NCBI RefSeq assembly: GCF_037039395.1
Contig: NZ_CP146242.1
Coordinates: 1,178,001 to 1,242,000, forward strand
Direction of reading: 5' to 3'
From: Agrobacterium vitis
GTDB lineage: Bacteria > Pseudomonadota > Alphaproteobacteria > Rhizobiales > Rhizobiaceae
Length of the DNA: 64,000 nucleotides
A program made the translations under genes and the position numbers. Below, in pieces: positions 1-8,427 of the stretch (position 1 is the first letter of the stretch; each line of letters opens with the position of its first letter). The notes below the pieces were generated by a model. The model had not been told where the DNA came from. It did not search any database and worked only from the letters and a program-made list of their open reading frames with translations.

Positions 1-970
1 CGCAGGCCGGGTCGAACTGGCTTCCAGCCCGCGCCAACACATGGTCCACAGTCCGTTCATAGGACCAGGCAGGCTTATAGGGGCGCTCGGTGGTCAGGGC
101 ATCGAAATTGTCGGCTATACAGACGATCCGGCCGGATAGAGGAATAGCGTCGCCCGCCAGGCGGTTGGGATAGCCTTGCCCATCCCAGCGCTCATGGTGG
201 CTGGCGGCGATTTCAGCGGCAAGCTGGAGCAGGGAGGAATGAGACTGGGCGAGAATGTCGCTGCCGATCTGGGCATGAGACTGCATCTGGCGATATTCGG
301 ATTCGGTCAATCGGCCCTGCTTGAGCAGGACCGTGTCAGGCATTGCGACCTTGCCGATATCATGCATCGGCGCGGCAAGCTTCAGATCGGTGCAGAACTG
401 TTCCGGTAATCCCATTTCGCGGGCAATAGCCTGCGCATAGGCGGCAACCCGCAGCGTGTGACGGGATGTATCCGGGTCTTTGTAGCCCGCTGCCAAGGTC
501 AGGCGCTCAATGATTTCCTGTTCGCGCTGCCGCAGCTCGCCCACCGCCCTATCCACTTCACGTCGCAGCCATTCGGCCTGATCGGCCAGCTGGCGACGGG
601 CAATCGACAGGCTGACGATATTATGGATGCGGGCCTGGAATTCGACCGGGTTGACCGGCTTGGTCAGAAAGTCGATAGCCCCGGCATTCAACGCCTCCAT
701 GCGCGTTGTCATATCCTTGTCGGCGGTGATGAACACGACCGGCACCTGGGCATATTTCTCGAAACGGACGATCTCTGTGTAAAGCTCGACGCCATTATAC
801 ACCGGCATCTGGTAATCGATGATGGCAATATCGAAATCCAGCTCCGGCAGCGCGGAGAGCACTTCTTCCGGGGTTGAAAAGGCCACGGGCTCGCAATGGT
901 CGATTTTCTTGACCAGGCGGGTCAGCAGTTTCAAATTGGTATTGTTATCATCAACCAGCAATATACGCAT
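1..970 (-). CDS. HD-GYP domain response regulator (3' end cut by the window)
   Basis: Likely a cyclic-di-GMP phosphodiesterase controlled by phosphorylation. Translating the minus strand from the ATG at 970-968 gives an N-terminal receiver (MRILLVDDNN, phospho-acceptor Asp52 in IIDYQMP, Lys in FLTKPVNP). A linker follows, then an HD-GYP domain with the HD pair in MHDIGKVAMPD and the signature HHERWDGQGYP. The reading frame is still open at base 1, so the C-terminus lies outside the window. A strong GGAGG sits 5 bases before the start. The gene is the last of a same-strand series that begins at 4284, 166 bases after the hybrid kinase, and is therefore a plausible output of that kinase. The domain assignment is secure; that the enzyme is active and paired with this kinase is inferred. 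Confidence 0.93.
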   Translation of the reverse strand, partial: MRILLVDDNNTNLKLLTRLVKKIDHCEPVAFSTPEEVLSALPELDFDIAIIDYQMPVYNGVELYTEIVRFEKYAQVPVVFITADKDMTTRMEALNAGAIDFLTKPVNPVEFQARIHNIVSLSIARRQLADQAEWLRREVDRAVGELRQREQEIIERLTLAAGYKDPDTSRHTLRVAAYAQAIAREMGLPEQFCTDLKLAAPMHDIGKVAMPDTVLLKQGRLTESEYRQMQSHAQIGSDILAQSHSSLLQLAAEIAASHHERWDGQGYPNRLAGDAIPLSGRIVCIADNFDALTTERPYKPAWSYERTVDHVLARAGSQFDPAC

Positions 971-1059
971 TATAGCCTCCGCGACCGTCAGGCCACTTGT
1001 TTCAATTGTCTGCGGGGTTCAGTGCGCCCCGTACATTTCCCCAGGCATTCCCTCAGGGC

Positions 1060-1104
1060 GTTACAGCATCGTATGTTTTATCAACCGTATATAAGATGCG
1101 TAAC
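1060..1104. repeat. Intergenic palindromic element, degenerate copy
   Basis: Begins GTTACAGCATCGTATG and closes with GATGCGTAAC. This is a diverged form of the GTTACAGC...GCTGTAAC hairpin that recurs between genes throughout the window. It lies between the hybrid kinase and the HD-GYP gene. Confidence 0.5.
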
Positions 1105-1136
1105 ACTTCGACTTTACTGTAGAGTGTCACGCCGTT

Positions 1137-3392
1137 TCATGCTCCCACCAGTTTGAGCTTCATCGAATCGACCTGTTGCGTCAACCTGTGAACGGCATCC
1201 GGGGTTGGCTGCTGCACTCTTAACGCATGGGCAAAACCCGCAATATCGTTCAAACCGACATTAACGGCAGCCCCCTTGATCGTGTGGAGCACGCGGTCGA
1301 TTTCGCGGGGATTACGCTGGGCCATAGCGTTGTGGAGTTCGCCAAGCAGCTGAGCGGCATCGTCAAAGAAGGACATGATCAATTCCTGGTAGATCTCTTC
1401 GCCCAGAGCCTCGACCAGTTCGTCATGGCGGGCTTCATCGAGCCCGTTGATCTCGTCAAGATGCTGTTGCAGCGTCAATGGGCTATGGTCCAACACATTG
1501 TCTTGCTGGGGCTTGGTCTCAACCGGCCCCTCAATCGAGGCCTTTTCGCGTTCCACCGGTGCAAAGCTGAGAATGAGATCGCGCAAACGGTTCATGGTCA
1601 CGGGCTTGGATTCAAATCCCACCATGCCGGCGGCCCGGCATCGACGGCGATCGTCGTCCGAAGCATTTGCGGTCATGGCGACAATTGGGGTCAAGGCGGA
1701 AGCGCCGCCGCGCTCGATAATATGGCGGGTCGCCTCGATACCGTCCATGATCGGCATTTGCATATCCATCAGGACCAGGTCGAAGACTTCCCGCTCGGTG
1801 CGGGCCACCGCCTGGGCGCCATCGCCAGCCACAACCACATCCTGACCGAGTTTCGACAGGAAACGGCTGGCAACCTGCTGGTTGACCCGGTTATCCTCGA
1901 CCAGAAGGATCTTCAGGCGGGGCAGATCGGCGCTGCTGTGGCGGGCATTCTGGCGGACATCGTCCTTTCCGGCTGCCATGACCGGCAGTTCGAACCAGAA
2001 TATGCTGCCAACCCCAACCGTGCTGCTCATGCCCAGTTCGCCACCCAGCTTCTCGACGATCTGCTTGCAAATTGTCAGCCCAAGCCCGGTGCCACCATAT
2101 TTGCGGCTGATGCTGGCATCGACCTGCGAAAATGGCTTGAACAATTTGGCAAGCCCGGTCTCATCGATGCCAATGCCGGTATCTTCCACCTCGAAGCGCA
2201 GCATCAGGGCGCTGCCGCGATAGAATTCGCGCAACCGCAGGGTGACCACGCCGTTCTGGGTGAATTTGATGGCATTGCTGAGCAGATTGAGCAGAACCTG
2301 GCGCAGGCGGGTGGGATCAGTGCGCACGTAAAGTGCATCGAGAGACAACGGAATATCCAGCACCAGCTGATTATCCTGATCGTCGGAGCGACCCTGCATG
2401 ATGTTGACGGTGTTTTCCGCCAGACTGGAAATATCGACGGCGCGCTCTTCCAGCTCCAGCTTGCCATGCTCGATCTTGGAATAATCCAGGATCTCGTTGA
2501 TCACTTCCAACAGCGCTTCTCCGGATGAGCGGATGGTCTTGACGCTTTGCATCGCATCAGACGGCAGCTGCGAATATTCCAGCAATTCGGCCATGCCCAG
2601 GATGGCATTGAGCGGTGTACGGATTTCGTGGCCCATGGTCGCCATGAACTGAGATTTGGCCCGATTGCCGGAATCGGCGGCCTCGTAGGCATCCGAGAGT
2701 TCCCTGGTCATGGTTTCCAGGCGGCGGCTGGTCTCGCGGACCGACTTGAGCTGGCGGTGCAATGTGACGACGAGAAAGATCACGGATGCCATCAAGAGAC
2801 CGAGCATAATGGCCGAAGTCTTTTCCATCTCGAACATGGCGCTGCGGATGGTGGAGCGTTGGTTGCCAACGTAGGAATTGGTGTAGATCAACAGGTCGTT
2901 GGTTTGCGCGCACAGGATATCCAGGTCCCGCTTCACCTCTTCAATCTGTTGAGCGTCCGGCGCAACGCCGGTCTCAAATCCATTCAAAGCTGGTTCTATT
3001 TTTCGGACGATGTCGCCGATGCTTTGCAAATAGCCTGATATTGTCGCATCGCTGTTGAAATGATGACCGAATTTGGAGTCATTGACCAGCTTGATCCGGG
3101 ACAGGAGAATATCGTAGCGCATCGACACTTGCGTGAATGCTTTCTCGTCCCTGGCATCTTCATTGCTGGCTTCCACCAGCACGTAATCGAGTGCGCGCGC
3201 CTCGCGGTCCAATTGGTAGATCGACCAGACCGCGTTTTCCCGGATGTCGTCAAACAGCAGGCGGTAGCGGTCCGAGACATCCTTGAAGAGCAGAAGAAAT
3301 GTCAGCAGCAGGACACCCGACAGGATCAACAGGATCAAGGTTGTCTTTGGCTGCGTTTGACGTTTTTGCGCCGTGGCTGGAGCGAGCAGCAT
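1137..3392 (-). CDS. Hybrid sensor histidine kinase with receiver and HPt domains
   Basis: Membrane phosphorelay kinase of 751 aa. The order is TM1 (about residues 18-36), a periplasmic helical domain of about 155 residues, TM2 (about 193-211), HisKA with His255 in GHEIRTPLNA, HATPase_c with N-box LLSNAIKF and G-box GGTGLGL, a receiver with Asp543 in LMDMQMP, and a C-terminal HPt with His703 in HTIKGAA. I prefer the ATG at 3392 to the TTG at 3422. The ATG overlaps the upstream stop as TGATG, which suggests translational coupling, and has GAGGT upstream. The neighbours are a periplasmic SUOX-fold protein and a receiver upstream, and an HD-GYP regulator downstream. A complete His-Asp-His relay with a separate receiver suggests transfer from the HPt to one of the neighbouring regulators. 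The signal it senses is unknown. Confidence 0.93.
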   Translation of the reverse strand: MLLAPATAQKRQTQPKTTLILLILSGVLLLTFLLLFKDVSDRYRLLFDDIRENAVWSIYQLDREARALDYVLVEASNEDARDEKAFTQVSMRYDILLSRIKLVNDSKFGHHFNSDATISGYLQSIGDIVRKIEPALNGFETGVAPDAQQIEEVKRDLDILCAQTNDLLIYTNSYVGNQRSTIRSAMFEMEKTSAIMLGLLMASVIFLVVTLHRQLKSVRETSRRLETMTRELSDAYEAADSGNRAKSQFMATMGHEIRTPLNAILGMAELLEYSQLPSDAMQSVKTIRSSGEALLEVINEILDYSKIEHGKLELEERAVDISSLAENTVNIMQGRSDDQDNQLVLDIPLSLDALYVRTDPTRLRQVLLNLLSNAIKFTQNGVVTLRLREFYRGSALMLRFEVEDTGIGIDETGLAKLFKPFSQVDASISRKYGGTGLGLTICKQIVEKLGGELGMSSTVGVGSIFWFELPVMAAGKDDVRQNARHSSADLPRLKILLVEDNRVNQQVASRFLSKLGQDVVVAGDGAQAVARTEREVFDLVLMDMQMPIMDGIEATRHIIERGGASALTPIVAMTANASDDDRRRCRAAGMVGFESKPVTMNRLRDLILSFAPVEREKASIEGPVETKPQQDNVLDHSPLTLQQHLDEINGLDEARHDELVEALGEEIYQELIMSFFDDAAQLLGELHNAMAQRNPREIDRVLHTIKGAAVNVGLNDIAGFAHALRVQQPTPDAVHRLTQQVDSMKLKLVGA

Positions 3393-3886
3393 CACCGAAC
3401 CTCGAGCGATTTGATCTGCCAAACGGAGCGCGCGAAATAGGTTTCCGTATAGAGATTGCTGTCCTCGTCGAACGGGTAGATCACCATCATCGGGCCCTTG
3501 TCGCGCACCGGCATGATTTCGCCGTCCATGCGTGTGGCAAGGATAATGTTGAGCCCGCTTACATCCTCCGGGGGAATAATTGCCGAATAGTCATTGAGCG
3601 CCCGTATGGTCACGGCTCCCCGCCCAGCACCAGCGGCATCCAGAATGGCGCGCAGCAAGGGGCCGGAATAGGTGGCCGCTTTTTTCGTCCAGGGCGTATC
3701 GAGCGTCACGGCTCGCCCTGGCAAGGCTTCCAGCATGGCGAGATCGAAAATGGCCTTGTCGCCGCTATTGGAGTGGGAAAGCTTGCCTTCGACGGTCAGG
3801 ATGACTGCGCCCTTGGGCGTGTCGAGCGCCTCGGCGCGTGGTGCCAAGGCAAAAAGCAGGGAGATGGCGAGGATGTATCCTTTCAT
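3392..3886 (-). CDS. Periplasmic sulfite-oxidase-fold (molybdopterin-binding-like) protein without cysteine
   Basis: A 164-aa exported protein with a signal peptide ending near residue 20 (ALAPRAEA). The mature part resembles the oxidoreductase molybdopterin-binding domain (SUOX fold): LTVEGKL near the N-terminus, a TYSGPLL segment, the ALNDYSA region and the Y-FARSVWQIKSLEV C-terminus. Members that bind molybdenum cofactor use a cysteine to ligate Mo. This protein has no cysteine at all, so an enzymatic role is unlikely. It starts inside the stop of the upstream receiver (ATGA) and ends inside the start of the kinase (TGATG), so all three are tightly coupled. The likely role, by inference, is as a periplasmic ligand-binding or sensory partner of the kinase's 155-residue periplasmic domain. 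Confidence 0.8.
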   Translation of the reverse strand: MKGYILAISLLFALAPRAEALDTPKGAVILTVEGKLSHSNSGDKAIFDLAMLEALPGRAVTLDTPWTKKAATYSGPLLRAILDAAGAGRGAVTIRALNDYSAIIPPEDVSGLNIILATRMDGEIMPVRDKGPMMVIYPFDEDSNLYTETYFARSVWQIKSLEVR

Positions 3887-4284
3887 CGGACCACAGCGCC
3901 CCGCGCCTCACCTGCAACGCTACCGCCACGGTAATTGGCGATCAATTGGCGGAAGGCCAGGGCTTCGACCGGCTTGGTCAAAAAGTCGGTAATGCCGACC
4001 TGCCGGGCGGCCTGGCGCAGTCCCGGTTCATTGTCGGCGGTGACCATGATGATCGGAACCTGATCGTAACGGCCGAGTTGGCGGAGCATGGTGACAAACT
4101 GCAAACCGCTCATACCCGGCAGGATCTGATCGACGATCAACAGATCGAATAGCGTCTGATGACACAGAACCAGCGCCTCATTGGCATCGGCCTGCACGAT
4201 GATTTCATCATCGGCGACCTTGCGCGCCAGATGTTTCAGGATCATCGCGTTGGTGGCATTGTCTTCAACGATCAGAATGCTCAT
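3883..4284 (-). CDS. Single-domain response regulator
   Basis: A 133-aa stand-alone receiver: the acidic pair is in LIVEDNATN, the phospho-acceptor Asp52 in LLIVDQILPG, the Thr in IIMVTADN and the Lys in FLTKPVEAL. There is no output domain. GGAGGAAAC lies directly before the ATG at 4284. It is the first gene of the minus-strand signalling operon and overlaps the next gene by ATGA. Receivers of this type act as phosphate shuttles or sinks, or bind a target protein directly. Here the HPt domain of the downstream hybrid kinase is an obvious partner, though this is inferred from context only. Confidence 0.9.
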   Translation of the reverse strand: MSILIVEDNATNAMILKHLARKVADDEIIVQADANEALVLCHQTLFDLLIVDQILPGMSGLQFVTMLRQLGRYDQVPIIMVTADNEPGLRQAARQVGITDFLTKPVEALAFRQLIANYRGGSVAGEARGAVVR

Positions 4285-4725
4285 GGTTTCCTCCGTTGAG
4301 GGTTGTCGCTGGGCCGTATCACTCGGTTACAGCGTCCTATGCTTTGTCAAACGTGCACAAAAATCCGTAACCCACTCAATTTGCCAGGTAATATCTCGAA
4401 GCCGGGAGGCATGAGATATCCGCAAGCACTCAGGCAGACCTGATGACGATGCATCCGCAACGGTCGGGCGGACTGTCGCAGTCAGGCAGAATCATGTCAG
4501 GATTGCATTTTCCATGCTGGACCTTGCAGGGAGCAGTCTGCATCATGCAGAACCAGTTCAGCGCTCCAAGCCTCAGCGATTGCCCTTGCTTGTATCAGGG
4601 GCACACTGAAATTGACTAAAGCAATCAGATAAAATTTTAGTTTTTCTTGTTTTAGGGCAACTGACGAGATCCATGAGGGACCGCTGCCTTGAACTTCGAG
4701 CTAAACCATTGGGAAAAATAATGAT
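4285..4725. other. Intergenic region between the signalling operon and the Crp/Fnr gene
   Basis: 441 bases with no convincing gene. It must hold the promoter of the receiver gene at 4284 and contains one copy of the palindromic repeat (4326-4371). The part at 4600-4725 is AT-rich. I see no terminator with a clear T-run and no ORF with a supported start. Confidence 0.6.
4326..4371. repeat. Intergenic palindromic element copy
   Basis: Starts GTTACAGCGTCCTATGC and ends ATCCGTAAC. It shares the first 12 bases with the full copy's second palindrome at 5575-5682. It lies just upstream of the receiver start codon, so it may fall within or next to the promoter of the signalling operon. Confidence 0.55.
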
Positions 4726-5466
4726 TCACGCAAAATCGAATTGCGACAGGCGCCGCAATAGCTCATGGGGCTGACGGATAACAATCGCATTACGGTTGCG
4801 TTCGATCACGCCATCCTGCACCAGACGCGACATTTCGCGTGAGACGGTTTCGCGGCGGGCGCCAACATGTTCGGCTAAAGCCGCGTGAATGATCACCGGA
4901 GAGATCATGCGCTGCTGGGGCTTGTCCTCACAGGGTTTCGACAATCGTAGCAAGGTTGTATAAAGGCGGTGCCGGACATCGAGATAGGAAAACTCGCATA
5001 TTCTGGCATGCAGGACGTGCATGCGCTTGATCAAGATGGACAGCAGGCTCAGACAGACCGTGTGTTTTTGCGCGATAATGTCATTGAAGACATCGACAGG
5101 CATTCGAACCAGCGTTGCATCGGTGGTGGCCATCAGACAGATATTATAGCCTTCAGGGCGTATCGCATCCATTTCCGCCATGGTGCCACCGGGGCCGATC
5201 ATATCCAGAAACAATTCCTTTCCGGCTGAAACACGCAGCGTGGCCCGCAGAGCGCCGGACAGGACGACGAGCACAATTTCGGGTCTGATGCCATAGTCGA
5301 TGACAATCGTGCCACCCGAAACGCTCTCAACGGTGCAGAGCTGCGACCATGCCCTATCTTCTTCCGGTGTCAGGCTGGCGAAAACATCCGCCTTGGCCAG
5401 AAACATGCCCGTATCGACAAAGCCCGCATCTGCCAAGCCAGTATCAGCAGTGTCTTCCGATGTCAT
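4726..5466 (-). CDS. Crp/Fnr family transcriptional regulator
   Basis: A 246-aa regulator with an N-terminal cyclic-nucleotide-binding beta-roll (about residues 35-140) and a C-terminal Crp-type winged helix whose recognition region reads EHVGARRETVSREMSRL. There is no Fnr-type cysteine cluster at the N-terminus, so oxygen sensing through an iron-sulfur cluster is not supported. The ligand cannot be read from sequence. I chose the ATG at 5466 because AAGGGGAC precedes it; a GTG at 5526 would add 20 residues. The 108-bp repeat lies directly upstream. No operon partner is visible, because the next gene on this strand is more than 350 bases away. Confidence 0.88.
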   Translation of the reverse strand: MTSEDTADTGLADAGFVDTGMFLAKADVFASLTPEEDRAWSQLCTVESVSGGTIVIDYGIRPEIVLVVLSGALRATLRVSAGKELFLDMIGPGGTMAEMDAIRPEGYNICLMATTDATLVRMPVDVFNDIIAQKHTVCLSLLSILIKRMHVLHARICEFSYLDVRHRLYTTLLRLSKPCEDKPQQRMISPVIIHAALAEHVGARRETVSREMSRLVQDGVIERNRNAIVIRQPHELLRRLSQFDFA

Positions 5467-5574
5467 TGCGTCCCCTTGCCGAAAGCGCCATGCGCTTTGC
5501 CAATCGTCCGAAATTCGCTTTGCCACGGCGTGGTATCGTGTACAAAACCGGTTGCTGCTGCTCTGCTCAAAGCC

Positions 5575-5682
5575 CTACTGCATAATTCCTTAAATCGGAC
5601 TCGATTTAAGGAGAAAATTATGCAGCAGATTTAAAGTGTTACAGCGTCCTTTGTGCGTTTTATAAAATGCACGGAGCTGTAG
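5575..5682. repeat. Complete two-palindrome intergenic element (108 bp)
   Basis: The best copy in the window. The first palindrome runs from CTGCATAATTCCTTAAATCG, around 5578, to its mirror ending ATTATGCAGCAG at 5628. The second is GTTACAGCGTCC (from 5638) mirrored by a GGAGCTGTAG end at 5682. The 108-bp length and the two-palindrome layout match what is described for rhizobial RIME elements. It sits just upstream of the Crp/Fnr gene. Confidence 0.75.
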
Positions 5683-5786
5683 TCAGTTCAGTGTGAACCT
5701 GACAGACTGTACTACGGTGTATTCAACATGATTGACAACCTTAAGAATGAATGGGTTTATGAAACTTCTTCATGTTTTAAGGCTTC

Positions 5787-5805
5787 CGGCGTCAGGATGA
5801 CGCCG
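5787..5805. terminator. Hairpin downstream of the racemase-family gene
   Basis: A perfect 8-bp stem, CGGCGTCA / TGACGCCG, with a 3-base loop, about 20 bases past the stop of the minus-strand gene at 5827. No T-run follows on either strand, so it is a hairpin that may protect a 3' end rather than a proven terminator. Confidence 0.35.
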
Positions 5806-5826
5806 ACTGAGTTTCCATCACAGCTT

Positions 5827-6870
5827 TCAAATCTTGATGGATTCTGCCGCCGCACCCCACACATCCGTCAACACGAACCCGCCTCCCAGCGGATCGAAGG
5901 CATCCAGGGCAACCTGGTGGATGCCATAGGTAAAGCCGCGTCCGGTAACGGTGGGGATGACCGCGGAGCGCCCGGCAACGGTGGTCAGGCCTTGCAACCC
6001 AACCGTAAACTGCGAACCGATGATCGAGCGCGACAGAAAGCTGTCACCCGGCTTGACCCGGCCACGCGCATGCAACGTGGCGAGATTGGCCGAATTGCCA
6101 GTGCCACAGGGGGAGCGGTCCACTCGGCCCGGCCACATGGTGGTGCAGGTCCGCACCGCGCCGTCCGGGTCCTCATCGCGAAACATCACATAGGCGACGC
6201 CGGAAATGGCCGGAATATCCGGATGCACGACCTCTATGCGCCGATTAATCTCGCCCTTCAACAGCATGCCCGCCTCCACCAGCCGGCGGGCATTGCCCGG
6301 CTCGATGGTGAGCCCGAGTTGACGGACATCCACCAGCGCATAGAAAACCCCGCCATAGGCGAGATCGAAGCGGATCTCGCCCCAACTCTCCGTGGCAATC
6401 TGCGCGTCCAGTTCGTGAACGAAGGATGGCACCATGGTCAAGGTGACACTGTCGCAATGCCCGTCCCTGCATTGAGCCACGGCTTTGACCAGTCCGGCGG
6501 CGGTTTCCAGCATCACCACCGTTTCCGGTTCCTGCATCTCGATCATGCCGCTTTCAAGCAGGGCCGTGGTGACGCAGATCGAGTTGGAGCCGGAACTGGC
6601 ATGGGCCTGATCCGGCTGAAGGATGATGAAGGCGGCATCCGCTCGGCTATCCTTGGCCGGTAGCAGCAGATTGACCGAGCCGATTGGCGCTCCGCGTGGC
6701 TCCAGCACCAGAAAATGCCGCAGTTCCCGGCCTTTCGGGTCGGTATTCAGCCAATGCAACTGATCCGCCACCGTATCGCCGGGAATTTTCGGAACCCCAC
6801 CAATCGCTACCTTGCCGATTTCGCCTTCGCAATGCACGTCAAGCAATTGCATCATCCGCTTCCATCTCAT
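5827..6870 (-). CDS. Proline racemase / hydroxyproline epimerase family enzyme with a Ser/Cys pair
   Basis: A 347-aa cytosolic enzyme of the proline racemase superfamily, which epimerises or dehydrates proline derivatives using two facing active-site residues. The second catalytic motif is intact (DRSPCGTGNSA, Cys256). The first, usually MCGH, reads ASSGSNSIC, putting Ser93 where the first catalytic cysteine would be. Cys/Cys members are racemases or 4-hydroxyproline epimerases, and Cys/Thr members are trans-3-hydroxyproline dehydratases. Ser/Cys members have been linked to dehydratase or mixed activity, so the exact reaction is open. GGAGG lies 8 bases before the ATG at 6870. No other hydroxyproline-catabolism genes adjoin it. 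Confidence 0.85.
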   Translation of the reverse strand: MRWKRMMQLLDVHCEGEIGKVAIGGVPKIPGDTVADQLHWLNTDPKGRELRHFLVLEPRGAPIGSVNLLLPAKDSRADAAFIILQPDQAHASSGSNSICVTTALLESGMIEMQEPETVVMLETAAGLVKAVAQCRDGHCDSVTLTMVPSFVHELDAQIATESWGEIRFDLAYGGVFYALVDVRQLGLTIEPGNARRLVEAGMLLKGEINRRIEVVHPDIPAISGVAYVMFRDEDPDGAVRTCTTMWPGRVDRSPCGTGNSANLATLHARGRVKPGDSFLSRSIIGSQFTVGLQGLTTVAGRSAVIPTVTGRGFTYGIHQVALDAFDPLGGGFVLTDVWGAAAESIKI

Positions 6871-6918
6871 CGCGGCATCCTCCGGTTCGTGGCTGATACG
6901 TCCTCAAGCTACAGGCGA

Positions 6919-6968
6919 TCTACTGCATAATTCCTGAAACCGAAATCAATTCGAGGTGGTAATTATAG
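6919..6968. repeat. Intergenic palindromic element, partial copy
   Basis: Contains TACTGCATAATTCCTGAAAC and a degenerate closing arm, GAGGTGGTAATTATAG. This is the first palindrome only of the 108-bp element seen at 5575. It separates the racemase-family gene from the end of the hydrolase gene. Confidence 0.5.
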
Positions 6969-6976
6969 AGCGGACA

Positions 6977-8224
6977 TCACCGTGGCACCGTGTCACCGAC
7001 GGAGGTGACCGTCGAACCGGCACTTTCGCCAAGCTTTTTCAGCTGGTCGCCATAGTTTCGGCGGGTCCGGGGGTCGAAGATCATGATCGGTGCGCTGATT
7101 GCGGTGCTGGCGGCCTGACCGATTGTGTTGGTCGCGCCGATGGTGACGGCACCGAGAGCTTCGCCGACGCCGACCTGCGAATCCGTGACGGTCTGTCCGG
7201 CGATCAGCCGTCCGCCGATCAACCGCACCACTTCCGGGCTTTCGGCGAACTTGCCGTGGTTGAGCCTATCGCCAGTTTTCAGCTTGGTCAGGTCGAGAAC
7301 GGTGATGCCGGCCTTTTCGAGCACGCTTCGATAGGGTTCATTGGCCGGATTGATCTGTCCCAGCCGGTCGACATTGCCGGAAATGCGCCGGGAAATACTC
7401 AGCGCCCGGTCATCCTGCGAAACGAACAGGGTGAAATGCGGCGGCTTTGGCCCCAAGGCCTGAAACTGCTTGCCGAACACATCGACATCCAGATCCGGAG
7501 AAGCAAGAATGACATTGGTAATCTTGGCATTGACGCCGCCATGGCGGATGGCCATTTGCCGCAGCGCTTCGACGGCAAGCCACGATCCCATCGAATGCGC
7601 CATGACGGTCACATCTGAAACCTGCGGGTCGCTGGTCATGCGGGTCAGCATCTCTTCCAGGGCATCGCGGGAATAATTGGTGCTTTCCTTGTCGTAATTA
7701 TAGTCGAAAATGCTGGCGCGAGACGGCCAGGTAAACACCATCGGCACCACATCCGTGCCTGAATCGTGCACGATCTGGGCGAAGCGATAGACGGAATCCT
7801 CGTAGGTATTGTTGAACCCATGCACGAACAGCAGCACGCGGCGCTTGCCTTTTGCATGGGTGTTCAGCCAGGCCCGGCGCTGCTGGTCGGTCTGAATGGG
7901 CTGGACGGCAACGGTCGCGAAGTCCTTGCGCGGATCCGGCGGCAGCTTCTTTGGCCACTGAACCTCGCCGATCTTGCGGGTTGCGTCGGGAGGAATCGAA
8001 ATGGTGACGGCATCGATCAAAAGACCCGTTCCGCGCTCGCCGCTAAACAGGATCGATTTATCTTCGGAGGGCGCGCGGGTCGTCGCAGCCAGGAGATTGA
8101 CCTCGCTGGCATTGGCAGCCTTAACCGCGCCGACCGGCTTCATCACGCCCACCGCCCGCGACGCGCAGCCCACCAACAGCACGCCGAGCATGATAATAGC
8201 GAGCGGCCGGGTGACTGAGCGCAT
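6977..8224 (-). CDS. Alpha/beta hydrolase lipoprotein (DUF900 type)
   Basis: A 415-aa predicted lipoprotein. A signal peptide ends in the lipobox LVGC (Cys20). A serine-hydrolase fold follows: the oxyanion strand VLLFVHGFNN, then PMVFTWPSRAS, the nucleophile elbow MAHSMGSW (Ser), and VILASPDLD before a late His region. This pattern is typical of the DUF900 alpha/beta hydrolases, whose substrates are unknown. I chose the ATG at 8224 because it directly yields the lipobox. An in-frame upstream extension to 8569 would overlap the neighbouring gene and bury the signal peptide. No strong ribosome site precedes 8224. It follows the CoA-transferase on the same strand, with a 203-base gap. Confidence 0.8.
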   Translation of the reverse strand: MRSVTRPLAIIMLGVLLVGCASRAVGVMKPVGAVKAANASEVNLLAATTRAPSEDKSILFSGERGTGLLIDAVTISIPPDATRKIGEVQWPKKLPPDPRKDFATVAVQPIQTDQQRRAWLNTHAKGKRRVLLFVHGFNNTYEDSVYRFAQIVHDSGTDVVPMVFTWPSRASIFDYNYDKESTNYSRDALEEMLTRMTSDPQVSDVTVMAHSMGSWLAVEALRQMAIRHGGVNAKITNVILASPDLDVDVFGKQFQALGPKPPHFTLFVSQDDRALSISRRISGNVDRLGQINPANEPYRSVLEKAGITVLDLTKLKTGDRLNHGKFAESPEVVRLIGGRLIAGQTVTDSQVGVGEALGAVTIGATNTIGQAASTAISAPIMIFDPRTRRNYGDQLKKLGESAGSTVTSVGDTVPR

Positions 8225-8427
8225 GGAAATGGACAGGCCACGCCGCCTTGAGCGGCGAGGAAGAGCTGTGATGGTCTGCTTTTCAGGAAGAGATGGGGCG
8301 GATAGGTCGGCATGCGGCTTGATCATGGTCGGGTCCGGTATATATCCGCCCCGGGACAGCATCATGCAGCCCGGCTCTGGTGTCGAAACCGGTTTATCGT
8401 CATTAGACGTTTGATACCAGTCAAATC

